From: Clostridia bacterium
GTDB taxonomy: Bacteria; Bacillota; Sulfobacillia; SLMV01
DNA: 14,526 nucleotides
Reading direction: 5' to 3'
Assembly (NCBI GenBank): GCA_007133365.1
Contig: SLMV01000207.1
Location: 1-14,526 of the forward strand
Position numbers and translations under genes: made by a program. Shown here piece by piece: positions 1 through 7,145 of this stretch. Numbering within the stretch: position 1 is the stretch's first letter; each line of letters opens with the position of its first letter. Under the pieces are notes generated by a model. The model was not told the DNA's origin. It did not search any database and saw only the letters and a list, made by a program, of their open reading frames with translations.

Positions 1-6
1 GAGCCT

Positions 7-1032
7 TTACATCGCCCCATTTAATAGTTGCGCACTAAAATGACACGCTGACTCACGGTCTTTATCCACGGTAACAAACGGTGGCTCCTCCTCTTCGCAT
101 TTGGGTTGAACCATTGGGCATCTCGGGTGAAATCGACAGCCACCGGGAATTTCCTTAATCGAGGCCGCCTCCCCCTTTAGGTTCGCTCGGCGACGCGATC
201 GCCCAGGGCGCGGCTCCGGAACCGCCGACATAAGTATTTTTGTATAAGGATGGGCGGGTTTTTCGATCACTTCGTCAACCGGCCCTAGTTCAACGATCTT
301 TCCGAGATACATGACGGCGATTCGATCTGACATATAACGAGCCACGGCCAGATCATGAGTAATATAGATGAACGCCATGCCCAGCTCATTCCGCATATCG
401 AGCATCAGTTTCATCAGTCCGGACCGGACCGAAACGTCCAGCATGCTCACGGGTTCATCCGCAATCATTAGTTTCGGTTTGACAATAGCCGCACGAGCGA
501 TGCAAACTCTTTGGCGTTGGCCACCACTGAGTTCATGGGGATAACGATCAAGAAAGGACTCTGCTGGTCGCAATTCAACTTGAGAAAGCACCTCCAAAAT
601 CCGATCTCGATACTCACTCGCACTTGTGATCCGGAGCAATCGGAGGGGCTCAGCCAACCAACCGGCTATCGTGTAACGAGGATCGACGGATTCATATGGA
701 TTTTGAAAAATCATTTGAATATCACGGCGTAACTGCCACACTTCCGCTCGCGAAAGCTGGGCAATATCCCTTTCCCGGAACTCGATACTCCCGGAGGTCG
801 GTCGGTCGAGCATGGCAACAAGTCGGCCTAATGTCGTTTTTCCAGATCCACTTTCCCCAACTAAGCCCAAAATCTCACCTGGACTGACCGTAAGATCAAC
901 TCCATCAACGGCCCGGACAACGGATTGGGTTCGCCCAAGCAGACTGTCAATGAATCCCCCCCTAAGGGCGAAGAGCTTTTGAAGGTCCTTAATATGGAGA
1001 AATCCATTGCCTAAACCGAGCGTAGCACCCAT
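7..1032 (-). CDS. DppF/OppF-type ABC transporter ATP-binding protein
   Basis: This is the second nucleotide-binding subunit of the SBP-family-5 importer; it hydrolyses ATP at the cytoplasmic face. With the chosen start it is 341 aa, normal for DppF/OppF. Visible motifs are Walker A GESGSGKTT (59-67), Q-loop Gln110, signature LSGGQ (168-172), Walker B LMIADE (188-193) and H-loop His226. The C-terminal oligopeptide-transporter extension contains HPYT and four cysteines (C299, C305, C312, C330) in the pattern known to hold a 4Fe-4S cluster in a mycobacterial DppD. The frame is open to 1104, but the ATG at 1032 fits better: it lies one base after the stop of the preceding gene and has AGGGGG upstream. 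It is the last gene of the operon. Substrate cannot be read from the ATPase. Confidence 0.93.
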   Translation of the reverse strand: MGATLGLGNGFLHIKDLQKLFALRGGFIDSLLGRTQSVVRAVDGVDLTVSPGEILGLVGESGSGKTTLGRLVAMLDRPTSGSIEFRERDIAQLSRAEVWQLRRDIQMIFQNPYESVDPRYTIAGWLAEPLRLLRITSASEYRDRILEVLSQVELRPAESFLDRYPHELSGGQRQRVCIARAAIVKPKLMIADEPVSMLDVSVRSGLMKLMLDMRNELGMAFIYITHDLAVARYMSDRIAVMYLGKIVELGPVDEVIEKPAHPYTKILMSAVPEPRPGRSRRRANLKGEAASIKEIPGGCRFHPRCPMVQPKCEEEEPPFVTVDKDRESACHFSAQLLNGAM

Positions 1033-1033
1033 A

Positions 1034-2983
1034 TTAACGACCCCCTGCCCAGGCTGACTCAATAATGTCTTCGAGCGCATAATGACAGCGACTCCAATGA
1101 TCATCGGTCACCATAATCTCCGGCGGATCGACGTGACGACAAAGATCAGTAGCCAGCGGGCACCGAGCGGTAAATCGGCATCCTAGCACTTCGCCAACCG
1201 GCGTAAAGCTTTCACCCGGAATGGTGACCAATTCATGCTTTGGTCCAGTTAGGGAAGGCAAGGATCCCAAAAGACCCCGTGTATAAGGATGCCTGCCATC
1301 TTCAAACAAAACCATCGACGGTCCCTCTTCAACAATTTGACCAGCGTACATAACCGCCGTACGATCACAACTCTCTGCGACAACGCTGGCATCATGCGTG
1401 ATCAGCACCAAAGACAGGTTCATCTTCTCTTTTAATAGATCAAGTTCATAGAGAATCTGATCTTGAATAAGAACGTCGAGAGCGGTGGTTGGCTCATCCG
1501 CGATGATCAAATCCGGTTCCAATAACAACGCAAGCGCAATCATGACTCGTTGACGCATACCACCACTGAGCTCATGTGGGTATGAACGCATTCTTGACTG
1601 AGGAATGTTGACAAGATCGAACAATTCCTCGACTCTCAAACGCCCCTCTTTTTTGCTTGCTCTGGGACGGTGAAGCTGATAAGCGTCAATCAACTGCTTT
1701 CCTACCGGTGCCACTGGATTAAGCGCATTCATGGCACTTTGGAAGATCATTGACATCTGATTCCACCGGACACGCTGAAATTCTCGATCCGGCACATTCA
1801 GTATTTCCTTGCCATCGAGAAAAACGTTGCCGTCAAAAATTCGGGCGTTGGCCGGGAGCACCCGTATCAGAGACAATCCAATGCTCGTCTTACCGCAACC
1901 CGACTCGCCCACCAAGCCAAGACTCGATCCCTTTTGCATCTTAAGCGACACATTATCGACCGCTCGAACCCAATTGCGTTGTAACGCGTAATACATGGTT
2001 AGATCACTGATTTCAAAGAAGCTATTGGGTGTTTGCGTTGAATCATTCTCCTTATTTGGCTTTGCAATTTGATTCGGTTTAATCAGCGGGTTTTCCAAAC
2101 CCGGGTCGATTTTCCTCTCCCTAGAGTGCGGATTGATCACATAATTTAGACCGTCGCCAATAAGGTTAAAAGCACATACGACAAGAAGCATCGCAATTCC
2201 CGGGAATATGCTCATCCAAGGTGCCAACCTCAGGTGGGATTGACCTGCTGATATCATTCGTCCCCACGAAACCACGCTGGGATCTCCAAGACCTAAGAAA
2301 CTTAGGCCTGCCTCAACGATGATGGCACTGCCCATAAGCAAAGTCGCATTCGTAATAACGGGTGGTATCCCATTGGGTATGATGTGAAAGGCCAAAAGTT
2401 GCGAAGATGATGCCCCCGCCGTCCGAGCCGCTTGGACATACGTTCGGCTTTTCAACGTCAACACTTGCGATCGCATAATTCTCGCCGGTCGAGGCCAGGT
2501 CGTCACGCCAATCACAACCATAATCAATAGGATGCTCGGACCAAATAGCGCGACGATGAGAAGTGCTAAGAAGAATGCCGGAATCATCAAGAAGATATCG
2601 ATCACCCGGGAAAGGACATCATCGATCCATCCCCCAAAAAAACCGGCAAGGGAGCCAATGAGAATTCCAATCGTAATGGAAATACCTGCGGAAACGACGG
2701 CCACCGTCAGCCCCACTCGTCCACCCCAGATAACCCGACTCAGCATGTCGCGCGCGAAGTTATCCGTTCCCAGAAGATGTCCCGGAGTGCCCGGAGGCGA
2801 ATACTGATTTTGAGTAAACGCCATAGGATCCGGAATGGGAAGCCAGGGTGCTGTGACGGCTAGCAGAGTTACAATGGCGATAATAACCAGACTTATCCGA
2901 GTCGTGCGGTCGTGCGTGAAACTTCTCCAAAATTTTTGAAAACGTTGTTGGCGCTCTTTCCATTCATTATGGAGTTTTTGCAT
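1034..2983 (-). CDS. Fused DppC-type permease and DppD-type ATPase
   Basis: One 649-aa frame joins two subunits that are usually separate. Residues 1-290 are an OppC/DppC permease: a cytoplasmic N-tail, a first membrane helix at about 30-48, periplasmic LLGTDNFARD, several hydrophobic helices, and the EAA coupling loop at about 171-204. Residues 291-322 are a polar linker rich in N, Q, K and P. Residues 323-649 are a full ATPase with GESGCGKT (359-366), signature LSGGM (472-476), Walker B LIIADE, His530, HPYT, and cysteines C602, C608, C615 and C633. The start ATG shares one base with the stop of the upstream permease gene, indicating translational coupling. No frameshift or stop interrupts the join. 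Proteins annotated as permease/ATP-binding fusions of this type exist, but the arrangement is the minority one. Confidence 0.94.
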   Translation of the reverse strand: MQKLHNEWKERQQRFQKFWRSFTHDRTTRISLVIIAIVTLLAVTAPWLPIPDPMAFTQNQYSPPGTPGHLLGTDNFARDMLSRVIWGGRVGLTVAVVSAGISITIGILIGSLAGFFGGWIDDVLSRVIDIFLMIPAFFLALLIVALFGPSILLIMVVIGVTTWPRPARIMRSQVLTLKSRTYVQAARTAGASSSQLLAFHIIPNGIPPVITNATLLMGSAIIVEAGLSFLGLGDPSVVSWGRMISAGQSHLRLAPWMSIFPGIAMLLVVCAFNLIGDGLNYVINPHSRERKIDPGLENPLIKPNQIAKPNKENDSTQTPNSFFEISDLTMYYALQRNWVRAVDNVSLKMQKGSSLGLVGESGCGKTSIGLSLIRVLPANARIFDGNVFLDGKEILNVPDREFQRVRWNQMSMIFQSAMNALNPVAPVGKQLIDAYQLHRPRASKKEGRLRVEELFDLVNIPQSRMRSYPHELSGGMRQRVMIALALLLEPDLIIADEPTTALDVLIQDQILYELDLLKEKMNLSLVLITHDASVVAESCDRTAVMYAGQIVEEGPSMVLFEDGRHPYTRGLLGSLPSLTGPKHELVTIPGESFTPVGEVLGCRFTARCPLATDLCRHVDPPEIMVTDDHWSRCHYALEDIIESAWAGGR

Positions 2984-3948
2984 TAGTATTTCACCCGCGG
3001 ATCAAGCGCCGCGTATACCAGATCAGTAAGAAGTGAAGCCAAAGCAACTGCAATTGACATAATGATGAAAGCCCCCATTATGACCGGAGTATCGCGATTC
3101 ATGATGCCTTCATAAACAAGACGTCCCAACCCAGGCCACGAAAATACCGTCTCCGTTAATACCGCTCCCGTTAGAACAATGCCCAGTTGAAGGCCGAGCA
3201 TCGAAACAATTGGGAGCGCCGCATTCCTCAGCGCGTACTTGACCAAGACAGCGCGTCGGCTAAATCCTACCGCTTTGAGGGTCATGATGAAGTCCTCGTT
3301 TAAGACCTGTAAAACACTGGTGCGAGCCAACCGAAGATATTGCGCCGTACTGGCCACCATGAGCGTTAATACAGGAAGTATGAGATGATGGCCGACATCA
3401 AGCAACCGGGGGATACCGGTCCTAGGACCTAAGATTGTAAACATGCCCGATACCGGAAACCACTGTAAGCGAATCGAAAAGAACAAAATCAACATAATGC
3501 CAAGCCAAAACACCGGAATACTGTAACCCACCACCGCAGTGACCGAAGAAGAAATGTCAATCCGCGAACCTGCTCGAGCCGAAAGGAGCGTCCCCAGGAA
3601 AATTCCAAGGGTGCTCCCCAAGAATAGACTTGTCACCGCCAATAGAATTGTTGCTCCGGCTCGATCACCGATAATTCCGATGACGGACCGTCGTGCCATC
3701 AGTGATTCTCCCAAATCACCCCTAGCAACCCGACCCAAATAGATCCAAAGTTGTTGGTGAAGCGGCAAATCAAGACCATAGCGTTCCCGTATCGCTTCAA
3801 GTACAGCTGGATTCGGATCTTCACCCGCAAGCCGAAGCGCCGCGTCGCCCGGCGCCAAGTGCAAAAGGACAAAGTTTAATACGATGACAACCAAAATAAC
3901 GGGAAGAAGTTGAAGGATCCTTCGTATCAAATACCTCGAGAATCGCAA
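2983..3948 (-). CDS. DppB-type ABC transporter permease
   Basis: This 321-aa inner-membrane permease would pair with the DppC half of the next gene to form the translocation channel. It shows the classic family layout: N-terminal YLIRRILQLLPV leading into the first helix, LAPGD at about 31-35, hydrophobic helices over about 98-160 and 185-310, the EAA loop near 204-246 (LKAVGFSRRAVLVKYALRN), and the terminal LDPRVKY. The start codon is TTG at 3948: no in-frame ATG gives the conserved N-terminus, and nearby ATG and GTG triplets are out of frame. An AGAGGA lies about 12 nt upstream, rather far, so initiation may be weak. Its stop overlaps the next ATG by one base. A 30-bp palindrome separates it from the binding-protein gene. 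Confidence 0.93.
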   Translation of the reverse strand: MRFSRYLIRRILQLLPVILVVIVLNFVLLHLAPGDAALRLAGEDPNPAVLEAIRERYGLDLPLHQQLWIYLGRVARGDLGESLMARRSVIGIIGDRAGATILLAVTSLFLGSTLGIFLGTLLSARAGSRIDISSSVTAVVGYSIPVFWLGIMLILFFSIRLQWFPVSGMFTILGPRTGIPRLLDVGHHLILPVLTLMVASTAQYLRLARTSVLQVLNEDFIMTLKAVGFSRRAVLVKYALRNAALPIVSMLGLQLGIVLTGAVLTETVFSWPGLGRLVYEGIMNRDTPVIMGAFIIMSIAVALASLLTDLVYAALDPRVKY

Positions 3949-3976
3949 AGTCCCATCACATCCTCTGCCGGATAAC

Positions 3977-4006
3977 TTTGCCGGCCTGAATATTCAGGCC
4001 GGCAAA
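3977..4006. repeat. Perfect 30-bp palindrome between binding-protein and permease genes
   Basis: Arms TTTGCCGGCCTGAAT and ATTCAGGCCGGCAAA are exact reverse complements with nothing between them. In the minus-strand transcript this would fold into a strong GC-rich hairpin about 24 nt after the binding-protein stop and about 29 nt before the dppB-like start. No U-run follows it, so it looks more like an mRNA-stabilising or partial-termination element than a full terminator. Such intercistronic hairpins commonly raise binding-protein levels above permease levels. The palindrome is seen directly; the role is inferred. Confidence 0.75.
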
Positions 4007-4013
4007 CCCATTA

Positions 4014-4035
4014 CTTGCTTAACGCTTGCTTAACG
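4014..4035. repeat. Tandem 11-bp duplication at the end of the binding-protein gene
   Basis: CTTGCTTAACG occurs twice back to back (4014-4024 and 4025-4035). The copy at 4025-4035 contains the stop codon of the minus-strand solute-binding gene (TAA, 4032-4030). The other copy lies just past the stop and is out of frame. It is probably a replication-slippage duplication with no coding effect. Confidence 0.8.
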
Positions 4036-5622
4036 GTTAGGCGGTTTAACATTGTAGACGCAAGACCATCCCAAGGATTGGTTAAAACCACTCTCTTGTT
4101 CGGCGAACCCGGTCCATCCAGTCTCGACCAAGGTGACCTTAACCTCGTTGAAAATACTCACAATGGGAGCATCTTGGACAATTATCTCCTGGATTTCTCC
4201 ATAGAGTCGGATTCGTTCATCCAAATCCGTCGTGACCCGCGCAGCGGCCGCTAATTCGTCCAACTGAGGGTTGGAGTAGTTATTGGATACGCGCGGTCCA
4301 CCCGTTGCAAAGTGCTCCCGATAAGCGTCAGGATCAGGGCCATAGCGCGTATAATAAATGGTCATCTGATAGTTCTTCTGATCAAGATACTCGCCATAAA
4401 TCGTGTGATCCGTCGGGATCCAGCGGGCATTAATCCCAACCGCTTTGAATTGTTCCACGAGTATCTCGGCCATGGCTGTCGTGGTACTAAAACCCGGTTC
4501 AATGAGCTCGAGGTCAAATCGCCAACCGCCAGCACCGCGAGGGAGTCCTGCCTCCTCGAACAATTCTTCAGCTCGGTCGGGGTCAAAGGCTGGAAACTCA
4601 ACATTCTTGTTCGTAAATTGGCTCAGTGGGAGTCCAGCGTAACGACACGGGATCCAAACATTACTAAAGGCGAGTTGATTGATTTCATCGGCATTGATTG
4701 CATACGCAATGGCGTGGCGCACACGTGGGTCATTTAATGGTTCATGCGCAACATTGATCCATACATCGTAGTTGTAATGCGAACCCGTTTCAACGACTTC
4801 CACGTCAGGATCCGCGCGATATTCATCGATTTCACCAAAAGCCGGTGAGAACTGATTGGGCAACCACTCGATGTTGCCCGCCCGGAATTCGGACTGGACA
4901 ATCGTTGCCTCCGGCATGGTCCGCACGATCACTTTGTCGACATCAGCACGCCCCCGGAAATAATCATCAAAGGCCTCCAGCACCACATAACTGCCCTTTT
5001 CCCATTCCGCAAATTTGAAAGGACCACTTCCAATTGGATTTTCCATTCCCGGTCCTTCGTCCCACTCACCATCGCCCCATACGTGCTTCGGCATGATCTT
5101 GCCATACCAGTTCGCAGCCTGTGCCATCATCGGCAAGAATGCCACGTTAGGCTCCGTCAATTCAATGACCACAGTGTGGTCATCCGGAGTCGAGATCTCT
5201 TTCACATCCGCCAGGAAGGTGGAGAAAGGATAGTTCCGATCAATCATGCGCTCATACGTGTACTTTACATCGGCAGAAGTAACCGGCTCACCGTCATGCC
5301 AAACGGCATTTTGATACAAGTTGAAAGTATAGAGCTGCCCCGTTGGATCGACGTCCCATGTCTCAGCCAAGTCACCATAGTGGGTCGTGCCAACCGTGAT
5401 CCCCCAGTCAAGCGTCATCAAAGCACTGTAAAGGTTTGCAAATACCACATATCCACCACCGCGCTGCCCATGAGTATTCGGACTCATCGTCTCTGCATCA
5501 TTTTGGACCGCGTAAGTCAAGATCACTTCTTCTTCGGGTGGTGGTACCGCAGCTTGAGGACCACATCCGGCGACGGCCAAAACCGATATCAAAAACAAAA
5601 TTCCCAGCCAACGTCCCATCAT
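4030..5622 (-). CDS. SBP family 5 substrate-binding lipoprotein
   Basis: This 530-aa extracytoplasmic solute-binding protein would deliver substrate to the permeases encoded downstream. The N-terminus is a lipoprotein signal with hydrophobic LGILFLISVLAVAG followed by lipobox VAGC, making Cys20 the lipidated residue. The mature part has family-5 hallmarks: HDGEPVTSADVKYTYERM, PIGSGPFKFAEWEKGSYV with a following DDYFRG, VRHAIAYAINADEI, and the C-terminal IQEIIVQDAPIVSIF. Start ATG 5622 has a strong AGGAGG (5634-5629) six bases upstream; a second ATG follows at once. Family members bind peptides, oligosaccharides, nickel, opines and others, and residues seen by eye do not settle which. It is first in the operon, behind a long leader. 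Confidence 0.95.
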   Translation of the reverse strand: MMGRWLGILFLISVLAVAGCGPQAAVPPPEEEVILTYAVQNDAETMSPNTHGQRGGGYVVFANLYSALMTLDWGITVGTTHYGDLAETWDVDPTGQLYTFNLYQNAVWHDGEPVTSADVKYTYERMIDRNYPFSTFLADVKEISTPDDHTVVIELTEPNVAFLPMMAQAANWYGKIMPKHVWGDGEWDEGPGMENPIGSGPFKFAEWEKGSYVVLEAFDDYFRGRADVDKVIVRTMPEATIVQSEFRAGNIEWLPNQFSPAFGEIDEYRADPDVEVVETGSHYNYDVWINVAHEPLNDPRVRHAIAYAINADEINQLAFSNVWIPCRYAGLPLSQFTNKNVEFPAFDPDRAEELFEEAGLPRGAGGWRFDLELIEPGFSTTTAMAEILVEQFKAVGINARWIPTDHTIYGEYLDQKNYQMTIYYTRYGPDPDAYREHFATGGPRVSNNYSNPQLDELAAAARVTTDLDERIRLYGEIQEIIVQDAPIVSIFNEVKVTLVETGWTGFAEQESGFNQSLGWSCVYNVKPPNR

Positions 5623-5932
5623 TTAGAACCTCCTCAGAATAAATCCAATGCCTCACTCGTCAAAGAAAATGTCATTAGTCGACTCACGACATCCGAAAAA
5701 ACATTTCCATGAAGCACGCCATAACTGCCTCTTTTGCAAAATCATCCGACAAAACCAAAGAAGAGATGGCACTCGAAACGAGAAAGTGGGAGTGATGTGA
5801 GATTTCTCTACCAGTCATGAGTGAGCCGATTTTGTCAATTTACCAAGGACGAAAGGCGACATGAGGTGACCCGTTTGCTAAGAAGACAATACGGTCAAGG
5901 GGACGGTATCGCAACCGGATCTTGAATTATTA
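5623..5932 (-). promoter_or_regulatory. Long 5' leader of the importer operon
   Basis: If transcription starts about seven bases past the TATAAT at 5944-5939, the leader is about 310 nt. It has no convincing ORF. It holds an interrupted 24-bp palindrome (5669-5692), a small CTCG-AAA-CGAG hairpin (5772-5782), an imperfect inverted repeat ATACGGTC/GACGGTAT (5889-5909), and the AGGAGG ribosome site. I recognise no known riboswitch. The length leaves room for post-transcriptional control. Confidence 0.4.
5669..5692. promoter_or_regulatory. 24-bp interrupted palindrome, possible operator or leader hairpin
   Basis: Outer arms ATGTC and GACAT flank a central perfect AGTCGACT; 10 of 12 position pairs are complementary, with the symmetry axis inside GTCGAC. 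It lies 47-70 bases upstream of the binding-protein ATG. It could bind a dimeric repressor or fold in the RNA. I cannot assign it to a named regulator. Confidence 0.4.
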
Positions 5933-5938
5933 TAGGCT

Positions 5939-5967
5939 ATTATAGCGAACCAAGATCTCGCTGGCAA
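5939..5967 (-). promoter_or_regulatory. Sigma70-type promoter for the importer operon
   Basis: On the minus strand TTGCCA (5967-5962, five of six consensus bases) is followed after 17 bases by a perfect TATAAT (5944-5939). A second TATAAT lies exactly 10 bases further on (5934-5929). Arms CAAGATC (5951-5957) and GATCTTG (5918-5924) and the palindrome GCTATTATAGC (5936-5946) surround the -10 elements, so a regulator could bind here. The assignment is by consensus only. Confidence 0.6.
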
Positions 5968-5996
5968 CTATTTCGCCCATAAATCCAAAAATATTG

Positions 5997-6026
5997 TTGT
6001 CATTCATTCCTTATTACTGATATCAT
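5997..6026 (+). promoter_or_regulatory. Sigma70-type promoter for the dehydrogenase gene
   Basis: TTGTCA (5997-6002) and TATCAT (6021-6026) each match five of six consensus bases and are 18 bases apart. They would give a leader of about 55 nt before the ATG at 6087. This promoter is divergent from and about 30 bp away from the importer promoter, so the two could share a regulator. Confidence 0.5.
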
Positions 6027-6086
6027 GACGATTATAGTAAACTTGTTGGCAAATTCCCAAACCTACTTAACTAAGGTGGCGAGATA

Positions 6087-7073
6087 ATGAATAAATCGAA
6101 AGATAGCATCACCCTCATGTTATATGGCACCGTTGACCCTGTTTGGGGTCAGGAACTTCGAAAGAGGATCGACGATCGCGTTGACCTCCGCCTTACGTTT
6201 ACAGCAGAGCAAGCGGAAAAATACTGGCCGGACACCCAAGTCCTTTTCACCTGGGGGCGGCAAATCTCTCACAAACAGTTTCTCAAAGCCAAAGCACTCA
6301 AATGGATTCACTCGCTCTCCGCTGGTGTCGACGGACTCCTATTCCCCGAATTAATCGAGAATGACATCGTCCTCACCAGTAGTAAGGGTGTTCATGCCGT
6401 CGCAATGGCCCACCATACCGTTGCCCTCATGCTAGCCCTGGTCCGCAGGCTTGATCTCTTTTTCCGGGCTCAATCTAGCCATAAATGGATTAAAGCACCG
6501 GAAGATCCACCTCTATCAGACTTGGACCATAAAACCCTCGCCATCGTCGGTCTTGGTGAGACCGGCACCGAAGTCGCCCGTATTGCTCGGGCCCTCGGCA
6601 TGAAAATCATCGCCAGCCGTCGACATCCCTCAGACGAAGACTTAACGGTTGTGGACGATATTTTTACCCCGGACCAAATCAAGGAAATGCTCGCCGAAGC
6701 CGACATCGTCGTGGTCAGCTGTCCCCTCACAGATGAAACTCGGGGACTTTTCGATCGGGAAACTTTCTCCAGCATGAAACCGCGATCCTTCTTCATCAAT
6801 CTTTCCCGTGGACAAGTCGTCGATGAGGCGGCAATGATTGAGGCACTAAACTCGAAACACTTACGCGGTGCCGGTCTCGATGTCTTTGCCGAAGAGCCGC
6901 TTCCGCCGGAAAGTCCCCTTTGGGACATGGATAGCGTCATCATTACCCCCCATGTAGCCGTTGATTCCGGCGCGATCCGTGCGCGGGCCCTTGATCTCGC
7001 TAAAGAGAATCTTCACCGATATCTAGCCGGACAGCCTCTCCGCAATGTGGTCGATAAACGCCTCGGTTACTGA
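6087..7073 (+). CDS. D-isomer-specific 2-hydroxyacid dehydrogenase
   Basis: This 328-aa cytoplasmic NAD(P)-dependent oxidoreductase would interconvert a 2-keto acid and its D-2-hydroxy acid. The Rossmann motif is GLGETG (155-160), and the family catalytic triad is present as Arg241 (in LSRGQVVDE), Glu270 (in DVFAEEP) and His289 (in ITPHVA). The substrate-side segment HSLSAGVDG (75-83) is also typical. Sequence style resembles the glyoxylate/hydroxypyruvate reductase branch, but substrate and cofactor choice are not certain. Start ATG 6087 has AAGGTGG seven bases upstream. It is divergent from the importer operon and convergent with the DUF6807 gene, which suggests a linked catabolic role. Confidence 0.92.
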   Translation: MNKSKDSITLMLYGTVDPVWGQELRKRIDDRVDLRLTFTAEQAEKYWPDTQVLFTWGRQISHKQFLKAKALKWIHSLSAGVDGLLFPELIENDIVLTSSKGVHAVAMAHHTVALMLALVRRLDLFFRAQSSHKWIKAPEDPPLSDLDHKTLAIVGLGETGTEVARIARALGMKIIASRRHPSDEDLTVVDDIFTPDQIKEMLAEADIVVVSCPLTDETRGLFDRETFSSMKPRSFFINLSRGQVVDEAAMIEALNSKHLRGAGLDVFAEEPLPPESPLWDMDSVIITPHVAVDSGAIRARALDLAKENLHRYLAGQPLRNVVDKRLGY

Positions 7074-7078
7074 TACCC

Positions 7079-7118
7079 TGAGAGCCCAAACCGTGCTGAT
7101 AGCACGTTCGGGCTCTCA
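7079..7118. terminator. Hairpin between convergent genes, probable bidirectional terminator
   Basis: Outer arms TGAGAGCCC (7079-7087) and GGGCTCTCA (7110-7118) enclose inner arms CGTGCT (7092-7097) and AGCACG (7101-7106), giving a long two-part stem five bases after the dehydrogenase stop. It lies 28 bases past the stop of the opposing DUF6807 gene. Neither strand has a clear U-run after the stem, so termination may be partial or may rely on the hairpin as a 3' end protector. Confidence 0.6.
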
Positions 7119-7145
7119 AAAGCCAATCCCGTTCTTACAGCATCC

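Noticed and set aside
1033..1104. Extended N-terminus for the DppF-type ATPase starting at 1104
   Set aside because: It would overlap the preceding gene by 71 bases and add residues not typical of the family; the ATG at 1032 is directly after that gene's stop and has a ribosome site.
5636..5663. TTGACG / TATTCT pair near the binding-protein start
   Set aside because: Transcription would begin inside the AGGAGG site, removing it from the mRNA.
5083..5712. 209-aa plus-strand frame opposite the binding-protein gene
   Set aside because: It lies antisense to a clear SBP family 5 gene, and its protein has no recognisable family character.
5709..5795. 28-codon plus-strand ORF in the importer leader
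   Set aside because: No ribosome site, and antisense to the predicted leader; likely chance.
5836..5841. Perfect minus-strand TTGACA as a second -35 for the importer operon
   Set aside because: No acceptable -10 lies 16-18 bases downstream.
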